NCBI GenBank assembly: GCA_035638775.1
Contig: DASQZJ010000012.1
Coordinates: 62,001-126,000 of the forward strand
Reading direction: 5' to 3'
DNA: 64,000 nucleotides
Origin: DASQZJ01 sp035638775
Lineage (GTDB): Bacteria; Pseudomonadota; Gammaproteobacteria; UBA5335; SLRW01
Shown here: positions 41,895 through 52,320 of the stretch, in pieces
Layout: every line of letters starts with the position of its first letter
How positions within the stretch are numbered: position 1 is the stretch's first letter
Notes under the pieces: model-generated
What the model was told of the DNA's origin: nothing
The model's database searches: none
What the model saw: the letters and a program-made list of their open reading frames with translations, nothing else
Made by a program: the position numbers and the translations under genes

Positions 41895-42572
41895 CTATTC
41901 CATCGCCGGTCCGAGACCCGCCCGGCCGAGCCACGCGGGCAGGTCGCCCACGCCGGCCAGGCACACCAGCGGATCGCAGCGACGCAGCACGCTCTCCCCG
42001 TGCGCGCCGCTGCAGACCCCCACCGCGCCCACTCCCGCACTGCGCGCCATGCGCAGGTCGTGTTCGGAGTCGCCCACCATCAGGGCCGCGCCGGCGGGCG
42101 TTCCGGTGACCCCGAGGAGATGCTCCAGCATATCGGGATGCGGCTTGGACCTTCCCTCGTCCGCGCAGCGGGTCGCCCGGAAGCGGTGGCCGAGACCGGT
42201 ACGCGCGAGCGCCCGATCGAGCCCCTGGCGGCTCTTGCCCGTCGCCACGGCCAGGACGTAGCCGGACTCCGCCAGCCGCTCCAGGGCGCCTGCCACCCCC
42301 GGCAGGAGTTGGCTGTCGTCACCGCCGGCGTAGTACCGCCGGCGGTACGCGCTGCCCAGGGCCTGCCGCAGCTCCGGCCCGTCCAGACCGGGAAACAGGC
42401 GGGCGGTCGCCTCCCGGATCCCGAGACCGATGATGTCACGGATCTCGCGTTCGGAACGCGGCGGCAGTCCGGCGTCCCGGATCGCCGCCTGCATGGCCGC
42501 GACGATGTGACCGATGGAGTCGATCAGCGTGCCGTCCCAGTCGAATACCAGCAGCCGCACGGAACCCCTCAC
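41895..42572 (-). CDS. HAD-superfamily hydrolase, phosphoglycolate phosphatase-like
   Basis: A 225-residue HAD subfamily IA phosphatase. Motif I LLVFDWDGTLIDS (nucleophile Asp11, acid/base Asp13), motif II AVATGKS, motif III Lys in GRSKPHPDM, and motif IV LMVGDSEHDLRMARSAG are all intact, with a helical cap between I and II. The start ATG overlaps the rluC stop by 4 bp, an arrangement seen in many gammaproteobacteria (rluC-yfhH-like HAD). Substrate not determinable; Gph-like activity is plausible. Confidence 0.9.
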   Translation of the reverse strand: MRGSVRLLVFDWDGTLIDSIGHIVAAMQAAIRDAGLPPRSEREIRDIIGLGIREATARLFPGLDGPELRQALGSAYRRRYYAGGDDSQLLPGVAGALERLAESGYVLAVATGKSRQGLDRALARTGLGHRFRATRCADEGRSKPHPDMLEHLLGVTGTPAGAALMVGDSEHDLRMARSAGVGAVGVCSGAHGESVLRRCDPLVCLAGVGDLPAWLGRAGLGPAME

Positions 42573-43531
42573 GCGACTTCCTCCAGGCTCTCCAGGACCG
42601 CAGCGAGGTCCGGCGCCAGCGGCGCGGAGAAGTGCCAGTCCGGGCTCCCGGGAAGGACCAGTTCGTGCGCATGCAGGAACAGGCGCCGCAGACCGGCCGC
42701 GCGCAACCGCCGGTTAAAGCCCGGGTCGCCGTAGCGGCGGTCTCCGGCGAGCGGGTACCCCGCGTGCGCCGCGTGCACGCGGATCTGGTGCATGCGTCCC
42801 GTCTCCGGCCGTGCTTCCATCAGGGTCGCCGCTTCGCCGTCGAGCCGGTAGTCGGCAAGCGGCCGGAACCGCGTCGCCGCCGCCCGTCCGCCGTCGGCGA
42901 CGCGCACGTGGCGTTCGCCCCGCACCCTCGCGGACTCGTCCAGGGCCGCGCGCACCACGCCCTCGCCGCCCGTCCAGTGCCCGCGCACCAGCAGCAGGTA
43001 GCCCTTGTCGCATTCCCCCGCCCGGAACGCCCGGTGCAAACTGGTGAGAACGTCGCGCCGCCGCGCCAGCACCAGGCACCCGCTGGTCTCCCGGTCGAGG
43101 CGATGCGCCAGCTCGAGGAAACTTTCCTCCGGCCGCAGCGCCCGCGTGATCTCGATCACGCCGAAGGGCGCTCCCGTGCCCCCGTGCACGGGAACCCCGG
43201 CCGGCTTGTCGAGCACCAGCAGGTCCCGGTCCTCATAGAGGATCCGGCCGGCAAGCAGGTCCGCCAGCTCCGGCGGCGGCGCGTCACTTCCGCGCAACCG
43301 CCGTCGCACGGGGGGTACGCGCACGGTATCGCCCTCGCGCAGGCGATATCCCGCCGACACGCGCCCGCGGTTCACACGCACCTCTCCGCGCCGGACGATG
43401 CGGTAGACGTGCGCCCGCGGAACGCCCTTGAGCACGGACAGGAGGAAGTTGTCGATGCGCTGACCCGCCCGCTCCGGACCTACCCGAAGGTGGCTCACGC
43501 GGGACGGGTCCGGCTGCCGGTCTTGAGCCAT
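42569..43531 (-). CDS. rluC: 23S rRNA pseudouridine synthase RluC
   Basis: A 320-residue RluA-family synthase. The N-terminal S4 RNA-binding domain (RAGQRIDNFLLSVLKGVPRA, then YRIVRRGEVRVNRGRV) is followed by the catalytic domain with LAHRLDRETSGCLVLAR, Asp146 being the catalytic aspartate. RluC modifies three uridines (955, 2504, 2580 in E. coli). The ATG at 43531 precedes a conserved N terminus. Divergent from rne, a widely conserved rluC/rne pairing. Confidence 0.94.
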   Translation of the reverse strand: MAQDRQPDPSRVSHLRVGPERAGQRIDNFLLSVLKGVPRAHVYRIVRRGEVRVNRGRVSAGYRLREGDTVRVPPVRRRLRGSDAPPPELADLLAGRILYEDRDLLVLDKPAGVPVHGGTGAPFGVIEITRALRPEESFLELAHRLDRETSGCLVLARRRDVLTSLHRAFRAGECDKGYLLLVRGHWTGGEGVVRAALDESARVRGERHVRVADGGRAAATRFRPLADYRLDGEAATLMEARPETGRMHQIRVHAAHAGYPLAGDRRYGDPGFNRRLRAAGLRRLFLHAHELVLPGSPDWHFSAPLAPDLAAVLESLEEVA

Positions 43532-43633
43532 GGAACCGTGTCGATCCTCGGAAGGAGGCGGTATCGAAGGCCGCCATTCTACACCAGCGCCGGCATTCGG
43601 CCGCATCCGTGCCCGCCACCCCATTTCGCTGAA

Positions 43634-43662
43634 TTGAAGCACTTACGCAAGGTTGGTATATT
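43634..43662 (+). promoter_or_regulatory. sigma-70 promoter of rne
   Basis: TTGAAG (43634-43639), 17-bp spacer, TATATT (43657-43662), in a locally AT-rich patch. Predicted start near 43669. Confidence 0.7.
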
Positions 43663-43885
43663 CCTCTGGTACCGCAGTACGCGCCGATGTCGAACCGTTC
43701 CGGCGTAGGCGGTACGGCAAGTTTCGCTGCCGGCTGCCGGGATTCGGCAAGCCGACGGAACAAGTGAGGGGCGCTCGCCGGATACGGCCTGAGCGCCGGG
43801 TCAGTCAACCAGATACGTGCTCCCGCGCCATCCCCGGCCGTCGACCGTTTCTCGGCCCCGGTGGACACGCGAGCGGACCACCGGC

Positions 43886-43911
43886 CCGGTCGCCGCGCAA
43901 GCGGTGACTGG
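43886..43911 (+). promoter_or_regulatory. GNRA-capped hairpin in the rne leader
   Basis: An 11-bp stem (43886-43896 with 43901-43911, two G-U pairs) closed by a GCAA tetraloop, about 70 nt upstream of the rne start codon. Candidate functional counterpart of the enterobacterial rne leader hairpins bound by RNase E. Confidence 0.5.
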
Positions 43912-43980
43912 CGGTCGGCCTGTCCGGTCGGTCATGCTCCAGGTCGGTGTGGCGGCGGTAGAGCCCGAAGAGTTCAGAAC

Positions 43981-46788
<2,808 letters not shown>

Positions 46789-46808
46789 CCGGGGGCGCGC
46801 GGCACAGC

Positions 46809-46831
46809 CGGCCCGGCCACGCGCCGGGCCG
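46809..46831. terminator. hairpin between rne and the phosphatase gene
   Basis: An 8-bp GC stem (46809-46816 with 46824-46831) with a 7-nt loop, followed on the plus strand by CGTTTC. Weak intrinsic terminator for rne, just inside the convergent gap. Confidence 0.4.
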
Positions 46832-46835
46832 CGTT

Positions 46836-47312
46836 TCAGAAGCCGTGCCGGCGGCGCAGATGCGTGATCAGTCCCTCGCTGGCCTCTTCCAGCAGGTCGA
46901 GGACCCGTTCGAATCCCGCCGAGCCGCCGTAGTACGGGTCGGGAACCGACGCGAAGCCGGCTTCCGGCGCGAACTCCATGAGCAATCCCAGGTGCCCGCG
47001 CCAGCCCTCCGGGCACATCTCGCGCAGCACTTCCAGGTTCGAAGAATCCATCGCAAGGAGGTAGTCGAAGCTACTGAAATCGCTTCGATTCACCTGGCGC
47101 GCCCGGAACGTCGCCAAGTCCAGACCCCGGCGCGCGGCGCTTTCCTGCATGCGAGGATCGGGAGGTTCCCCGACGTGGTAGGCCGCGGTACCGGCGGAAT
47201 CGAATTCCAGCCGCGAGGAGAGCCCCTCGTGTTCGGCGAGGCGGCGCGCCACCCCTTCCGCGGACGGTGACCGGCAGATGTTGCCGAGACAGACGAACAG
47301 CACCCGGACCAT
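46836..47312 (-). CDS. low-molecular-weight protein-tyrosine phosphatase
   Basis: A 158-residue LMW-PTP. The P-loop VCLGNICRSP (Cys8, Arg14) and the general-acid DPYYGG are intact. Bacterial members act on tyrosine kinases of polysaccharide export or on arginine phosphate; the target here is unknown. It is the last gene of the envelope run, 12 bp after kdsB, a pairing common in gammaproteobacteria. Confidence 0.93.
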   Translation of the reverse strand: MVRVLFVCLGNICRSPSAEGVARRLAEHEGLSSRLEFDSAGTAAYHVGEPPDPRMQESAARRGLDLATFRARQVNRSDFSSFDYLLAMDSSNLEVLREMCPEGWRGHLGLLMEFAPEAGFASVPDPYYGGSAGFERVLDLLEEASEGLITHLRRRHGF

Positions 47313-47324
47313 GTGGCGGCGCTC

Positions 47325-48092
47325 CTAGGCTTCCTCTTCTTCCCGGAGCAGCTGCTCCACCCGTTCCAGGTCGGCCTCGGTATCCACGCCGATGCCCGGC
47401 AGGGCCAGCGCATCGCCCACATGGATCCGCATGCCGTGCCACAGGGCGCGCAGCTGCTCCAGGCTCTCCTTACTCTCCAGGTCGCACGGGTCGAGCTGCG
47501 TATACCGCCGCAGCGCATGTACCCGGTAGGCATAGAGGCCGATATGGCGATACCAGATCCCGGGGGGCATGCCGGCATCGACCGAGAATCCTCCGTCCCG
47601 GTTCCAGGGAACCGGCGCGCGGCTGAAGTACAGGGCGAACTCCCGCGAGTCACGCACGACCTTGACCACGTCCGGATCGAGCAGCTCCTCGACCGTTCCC
47701 ACCGGGGTGCACAGGGTGGCGATGTCGGCGCCTTCCGTGCCGGACAGGTTCTCCGCCACGCGCGCGACGTTCTCCGGCGGCATGGTCGGCTCGTCGCCCT
47801 GGAGATTGACCACGATGTCGGCGTCGTCCCAGCCGTATTTCTCGGCCACCTCCGCGATACGGTCCGAGCCGGAACGATGGCTCCGGGACGTCATGCACAG
47901 CTCGGCCCCGAAACCCGAGCCGGCTTCCATCACGGACCGGTGATCGGTGGCAATCACCACCTGATCGGCACCGCTCTCCACCGCCCTCTGGTACACGTGC
48001 CAGATCATCGGCCGCCCGATCAGCATACGCAGCGGTTTGCCCGGCAGCCGGGTGGCTCCATGCCGTGCCGGGATGACGACCCGGAATTTCAT
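47325..48092 (-). CDS. kdsB: 3-deoxy-manno-octulosonate cytidylyltransferase
   Basis: A 255-residue CMP-Kdo synthetase that activates Kdo for lipid A-core assembly. N-terminal FRVVIPARHGATRLPGKPL is the nucleotide-binding signature; VVNLQGDEPTMPPENVARVA and HIGLYAYRVHALRRY are conserved. Start ATG overlaps the Trm112 gene stop by 4 bp. Confidence 0.97.
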   Translation of the reverse strand: MKFRVVIPARHGATRLPGKPLRMLIGRPMIWHVYQRAVESGADQVVIATDHRSVMEAGSGFGAELCMTSRSHRSGSDRIAEVAEKYGWDDADIVVNLQGDEPTMPPENVARVAENLSGTEGADIATLCTPVGTVEELLDPDVVKVVRDSREFALYFSRAPVPWNRDGGFSVDAGMPPGIWYRHIGLYAYRVHALRRYTQLDPCDLESKESLEQLRALWHGMRIHVGDALALPGIGVDTEADLERVEQLLREEEEA

Positions 48093-48271
48093 TTCACTTC
48101 CTCGTCGGCCGCCAGTTCCCGCGCTTCGGACTCGAGCATCACCGGGATGTCATCCCGGATCGGAAAGGCCAGGCGGTCCGCCTTGCAGACGAGCTCTCCT
48201 TCCTCCTTGCGATAGACCAGGGGCCCCTTGCACAGGGGACAGGCGAGGATGTCCAACAGCTTCTTGTCCAT
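48089..48271 (-). CDS. Trm112/YcaR family small protein
   Basis: A 60-residue Trm112-like protein: MDKKLLDILACPLCKGPLVY with a Cys pair, then CKADRLAFPIRDDIPVMLES. Eukaryotic Trm112 activates methyltransferases; bacterial YcaR is uncharacterised. It retains three cysteines of a zinc-ribbon-like site. It lies between lpxK (75-bp gap) and kdsB (4-bp overlap), the standard ycaR position. Confidence 0.92.
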   Translation of the reverse strand: MDKKLLDILACPLCKGPLVYRKEEGELVCKADRLAFPIRDDIPVMLESEARELAADEEVK

Positions 48272-48346
48272 GTATGGTCTCCAGCGACCGCCGCACACCG
48301 GCGGATGGAATTCGGGAGCAGGCCGGCGGCGCGTCGGGGCATCCCG

Positions 48347-49360
48347 TCACGCGCCGCGCCCTCCGGCCGGCGTCCGCGCCTGTTCGAGACGCTCGAGCAA
48401 CGCGGCCTCGACTTCGGAACCCAGGATTGCCTCCACGGGGACGTACCAGTGCTCCCCGCCAGCGAATCCCGTGCATTTTACCGCGTCCTTTTCGGTCATG
48501 ACGACCACCCTGCCGTCGCTGAAGCGAACGTCGGCCGGGCGGTACGCGTAGTGATCCGGGAACGCATGCGGGATGACCTCCAGACCGGCTTCGGCAAGCT
48601 GATCGAAAAAGCGCTGCGGATTCCCGATCCCGGCCACCGCGTGCACCGTCTCTCCCGCGAACGTCCGCAGCGGGCGCCGTGTATGCCCCGCCAGCGACAC
48701 GGCGTCGCCCTGAACCAGCTGCATCCGGTGTCCGTGGGGTGGTGCCTGTCCGGGCCCGTTCACCAGCACGAAGTCGACCTCGCGCAGCCGCCGCAGGGGC
48801 TCGCGCAGGGGGCCCGCCGGAAGGCAGTGACCGTTGCCCCAGCCCCGCCGGCCGTCCACCACCACGAGCTCGATGTCGCGCGCCAGCGCATAGTGCTGAA
48901 GCCCGTCGTCGCAAAGCACGACATCCGGGCGCCGTGCGCCGTCCCCCAGCAGAAGGCGCACGTCCGCGGCCCGTTCCGGCCCCGCCACCACCGGACATCT
49001 GCACCGCCGTGCCAGCAGCACCGCCTCGTCACCGACTTCCGCCGGATCGCTTTCCCCGGTCACCCGGCGTGGCCATTCCTCCGCCCCGCCGCGGTATCCC
49101 CGCACCACGATCCCGGGACGCCAGCCGTGCTCGGCCAGCAGTGCCGCCAGCCGGACCACCAGCGGCGACTTGCCCGTGCCGCCCACGGTGAGGTTGCCGA
49201 CCACGACCACCGGCACCGGGAAGCGGTGCACGCGGAAAACGCCGCTCCGGTAGAGGGCACGGCGCACGCCGGCCACCCCCCGGAACAGGGCGCTCAGCGG
49301 CGACAGCGGCCAGGCCCGCCAGGCCGGTCCGTACCAAAGGGCATCGAGGAGACGGTGCAT
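48347..49360 (-). CDS. lpxK: tetraacyldisaccharide 4'-kinase
   Basis: A 337-residue membrane-associated kinase adding the 4'-phosphate to the lipid A precursor. The P-loop is GNLTVGGTGKSP (55-66); GIVVRGYRGG, SDPAEVGDEAVLLARR, VVLCDDGLQHYALARDIELV and MTEKDAVKC follow in family order. It starts 7 bp after msbA stops. Confidence 0.96.
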   Translation of the reverse strand: MHRLLDALWYGPAWRAWPLSPLSALFRGVAGVRRALYRSGVFRVHRFPVPVVVVGNLTVGGTGKSPLVVRLAALLAEHGWRPGIVVRGYRGGAEEWPRRVTGESDPAEVGDEAVLLARRCRCPVVAGPERAADVRLLLGDGARRPDVVLCDDGLQHYALARDIELVVVDGRRGWGNGHCLPAGPLREPLRRLREVDFVLVNGPGQAPPHGHRMQLVQGDAVSLAGHTRRPLRTFAGETVHAVAGIGNPQRFFDQLAEAGLEVIPHAFPDHYAYRPADVRFSDGRVVVMTEKDAVKCTGFAGGEHWYVPVEAILGSEVEAALLERLEQARTPAGGRGA

Positions 49361-49367
49361 GCGCCTG

Positions 49368-51149
49368 CTACTGCCGGGTGGTCAGCCCCTGCGCCACCCC
49401 GGCATGCTCGAACTGCAGGCGGTGCAGCGTCGCGTAGTGGCCGCCGCGGGCGAGGAGCTCGGTGTGGCTTCCGGTCTCGACCACCTCGCCGTCGTGCATC
49501 ACGACGATCGCGTCGGCATTTTCGATGGTGGACAGGCGGTGGGCGATGACCAGGGTCGTGCGGCGGCTCATCAGCGTGTCCAGAGCCGCCTGGATATGCC
49601 GCTCGGACTCGGTGTCCAGCGCCGACGTGGCCTCGTCCAGGATCAGGATCGGCGCGTCCTTGAGCAGGGCCCTGGCGATGGCCAGGCGCTGGCGCTGGCC
49701 CCCGGAGAGGAGCACGCCGTTGTCGCCGATCTCGGTCTGAAGACCCTGCGGCAGGTGCCGGATGAAGGACCACGCGTGCGCCAGCTTGGCCGCCTCGATC
49801 ACGCTCGACTCGTCCACTTCGCCCAGCATGCCGTAGGCGATGTTGCGGAAGATGGTGTCGTTGAACAGGGTCACGTCCTGGCTCACCAGCGAAATCTGGC
49901 TGCGCAGGTCCGCCAGGCGCAGCACATCGATCGCGATACCATCGAGGCTGATCCGGCCCCGCTGCGGCTCGTAGAACCGGGGCAGCAGGCTCACCAGGGT
50001 CGACTTGCCGCTCCCGGAGCGCCCCACGATGGCCACGGTCTGGCCCGGCCGGACCTTCAGGCTGACGTCCCGGAGCACCGGTCCCTTCTCCGGCTCGTAG
50101 GCGAACGTGACCCGGTCGTACTCGATCTCGCCGCGGGCCCGCTCCAGGCGCCGCGCGCCATGATCCGGCTCGGGGGGCCAGGAAAGCAGGTCGAAGATGC
50201 TCTCGGCCGCGGCGATGCCACGCTGGAGGGTGGCGTTGACGGTGGTGAGGTGGCGCAGCGGCTGCAGCAGGCCCAGCATCGCGCCAATGAAAGACGCGAA
50301 CGTGCCGGGCGACATGGTGTCGAGCATGCTCGGCAGGGTCGCAACGTAGATCACACCGGCGACGCCCCAGGCGGCGATGAACTGCACCACCGGGTTGCTG
50401 GCCGCCCGCGTCGCGGCGAGGCGCATCTGCAGCTTGCGGTTCTTCTCGTTGACGCCCTCGAAGTGGTACGACTCGTAATCCCGTCCACCGAACATCTTGA
50501 CCACCCGGTGGCCCTCGATCACTTCCTCAGTGACGTGGGTGACGTCCCCCATGGAGTCCTGAATCCTCCGGCTGTAGCGGCGGAAACGGGCGCTCACGTA
50601 GCGGATCAGCAGCGCCACGAAGGGTCCCACGAGCACCAGGAACAGCGTCAGGATCGGGCTCAGGTAGAACATCAGGCCCACCAGCCCCATGACCGTCAGG
50701 GTGTCCCGGATCATGATGGTGACCGCCTGGCTCGAGGACTCCGCCACCTGTTCTACGTTGTAGGTCATCAGCGACAGCAGGTGGCCGGACGAGGTGCGGT
50801 CGTAGTTGCGCGCGGGCAGCACCAGCAGGTGCTCGAACACCTCGCGGCGCAGCTGCTTGATCACCCGGCGGGCCACGTCCGACATGCCGTACTGGGACAC
50901 GAACCCGGAGGTCCCCCGGACCAGGAAGAGCACGATCACGGCCACCGGCATGATCGCGATCACGGTCGGATCCCGGTGCACGAAGCTGCCGTCCAGCAGG
51001 GGCTTCATCAGCCAGGCGAAGGTCGTATCCGATGCCGCGAAGAACGCCATGCCGACGGCCGCGATCAGGAACACCCGCATGTGCGGCCGGGTATACCTGA
51101 GCAGCTGCCAGTAGGCACTGGCCGGCTTGCCCTTGTCGCGCCTGCTCAT
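49368..51149 (-). CDS. msbA: lipid A export ATP-binding/permease protein MsbA
   Basis: A 593-residue ABC half-transporter flipping lipid A-core across the inner membrane. Six-helix N-terminal domain (to about residue 320), then the nucleotide-binding domain with Walker A VGRSGSGKSTLV, ABC signature LLSGGQRQRLAIARALL and Walker B ILILDEATSALD. The ATG at 51149 overlaps the exbD stop by 4 bp. Confidence 0.96.
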   Translation of the reverse strand: MSRRDKGKPASAYWQLLRYTRPHMRVFLIAAVGMAFFAASDTTFAWLMKPLLDGSFVHRDPTVIAIMPVAVIVLFLVRGTSGFVSQYGMSDVARRVIKQLRREVFEHLLVLPARNYDRTSSGHLLSLMTYNVEQVAESSSQAVTIMIRDTLTVMGLVGLMFYLSPILTLFLVLVGPFVALLIRYVSARFRRYSRRIQDSMGDVTHVTEEVIEGHRVVKMFGGRDYESYHFEGVNEKNRKLQMRLAATRAASNPVVQFIAAWGVAGVIYVATLPSMLDTMSPGTFASFIGAMLGLLQPLRHLTTVNATLQRGIAAAESIFDLLSWPPEPDHGARRLERARGEIEYDRVTFAYEPEKGPVLRDVSLKVRPGQTVAIVGRSGSGKSTLVSLLPRFYEPQRGRISLDGIAIDVLRLADLRSQISLVSQDVTLFNDTIFRNIAYGMLGEVDESSVIEAAKLAHAWSFIRHLPQGLQTEIGDNGVLLSGGQRQRLAIARALLKDAPILILDEATSALDTESERHIQAALDTLMSRRTTLVIAHRLSTIENADAIVVMHDGEVVETGSHTELLARGGHYATLHRLQFEHAGVAQGLTTRQ

Positions 51150-51574
51150 GAGCCTCCGTTCGCGCCGCTGTTCGCGGTTTCGATCACGATGTTGTGGAAG
51201 CCCAGCGCCCCGGCCACATCGAGCACCGTCACCACGGACTGGTGGGTGGTGCGTGCATCGGCACGGATCGTCAGCGGCCGGTCGCGATCCCCCCCGGCGA
51301 CCTTGCGCAGGGCGCGCCGGAGCGTGTCCTCGCGAGTATTCACCAGCTGGTGCCCGTCGACGTAGTAGCGGCCCTTGCGGTCCACCGTAACCACCAGGTG
51401 TCCGTTCTGCTGCGCCTGCGGCGTGCTGCTGGCCGTGGGCAGCTGGATGTGGATGTTGGACATGTGCACGAAGCTGGTGGTCACCATGAAGAAGATCAGC
51501 AGCAGGAAGACCACGTCCACCAGGGAGGTGATGTTGATCTCCGGCTCCTCCGACTGGCGGGTGCGCATTCTCAC
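51146..51574 (-). CDS. exbD: ExbD/TolR-family biopolymer transport protein
   Basis: A 142-residue protein with one N-terminal membrane helix (SLVDVVFLLLIFFMVTTSF, with the proton-coupling Asp20) and a periplasmic domain. Partner of the ExbB-like channel upstream. ATGA overlaps on both sides (exbB and msbA). In this conserved position the pair may energise a lipid A or envelope step; that role is inference. Confidence 0.93.
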   Translation of the reverse strand: MRMRTRQSEEPEINITSLVDVVFLLLIFFMVTTSFVHMSNIHIQLPTASSTPQAQQNGHLVVTVDRKGRYYVDGHQLVNTREDTLRRALRKVAGGDRDRPLTIRADARTTHQSVVTVLDVAGALGFHNIVIETANSGANGGS

Positions 51575-52197
51575 CGCGAGGTTCCCCCGGACTCGGCCGG
51601 CCGGTAGATGGCTTCCATGAGCTTGATCGCCTCCGCCTCCATGACCACGACCAGCTCCTCGACCTTGCCACGCAGGTAGCGGTACAGGAACAGCGTGGGG
51701 ATCGCCACCAGCAGTCCGGCAGCGGTGGTGATCAGGGCCTCGGCGATGCCTCCCGCCAGCGCCCCGGGGTCACCCACCCCGGTGTGCGTGATGGTGAAAA
51801 ACACCCGGATCATGCCCAGGACCGTCCCCAGCAGGCCCAGCAACGGGCTGATCGAGGCGATGGTGCCGAGGGTGTTGAGGTAGCGCTCCAGCTCGTGCAC
51901 CACGTGGCGCCCGGCGTCCTCGATGCTCTCCTTGACCGCCTCACGGTCGAGGTGGATGTTGGCGAGCCCGGCGGCCAGGATCTGTCCCAGTGCCGAATTC
52001 CGCCGCAGGGCATCGAGGTCCGCCCGCGTGAGCCCGCCTTCACGATGGCGTTTCCACACTTCGCGCGCGAGTGCGGGCGGGGCGATCCGGGGACGGCGCA
52101 GGTACCAGAGGCGTTCCGCCGAGATCGCCAGAGCCAGCAGCGAGCAAAGGATGATCGGGGCCATCACCCAGCCCCCGGCTTCAATGATTTCGAGCAT
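51571..52197 (-). CDS. exbB: MotA/TolQ/ExbB proton-channel family protein
   Basis: A 208-residue inner-membrane protein with three hydrophobic segments: one at the N terminus (WVMAPIILCSLLALAISAER), and two after the cytoplasmic loop (IASISPLLGLLGTVLGMIRV; ALITTAAGLLVAIPTLFLYR). The latter hold the conserved TolQ/ExbB channel residues. It is followed by exbD with a 4-bp overlap and preceded by its own promoter candidate. Confidence 0.94.
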   Translation of the reverse strand: MLEIIEAGGWVMAPIILCSLLALAISAERLWYLRRPRIAPPALAREVWKRHREGGLTRADLDALRRNSALGQILAAGLANIHLDREAVKESIEDAGRHVVHELERYLNTLGTIASISPLLGLLGTVLGMIRVFFTITHTGVGDPGALAGGIAEALITTAAGLLVAIPTLFLYRYLRGKVEELVVVMEAEAIKLMEAIYRPAESGGTSR

Positions 52198-52277
52198 CTG
52201 AATGTCGGATTTCCGTACGGTCGGCGAGCCGCCGCCCTGGTTTGTTGTCCCCCGCGCCGAAACCGGCGCAGAGGCGC

Positions 52278-52306
52278 ATGATACGCGATTTGCCGGTCTT
52301 CTCGAA
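52278..52306 (-). promoter_or_regulatory. candidate promoter for exbB-exbD-msbA-lpxK
   Basis: Minus-strand TTCGAG (52301-52306), 17-bp spacer, TATCAT (52278-52283), in the 123-bp gap between comEC and exbB. It would allow the lipid A export genes to be expressed apart from comEC. Confidence 0.45.
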
Positions 52307-52320
52307 GGCAGGGGCGGGTC

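Larger units (their letters stand above)
43532..43980. promoter_or_regulatory. rluC/rne divergent region with long rne leader
   Basis: A 449-bp stretch with no supportable gene. It holds the strong rne promoter (43634-43662), a predicted leader of about 310 nt and a GNRA-capped hairpin (43886-43911). In enterobacteria the long rne leader mediates RNase E autoregulation, so the same role is likely here. No rluC promoter is evident. Confidence 0.6.

Noticed and set aside
43653..43907. 84-codon open frame in the rne leader
   Set aside because: No ribosome-binding site, no family resemblance, and it overlaps the structured leader.
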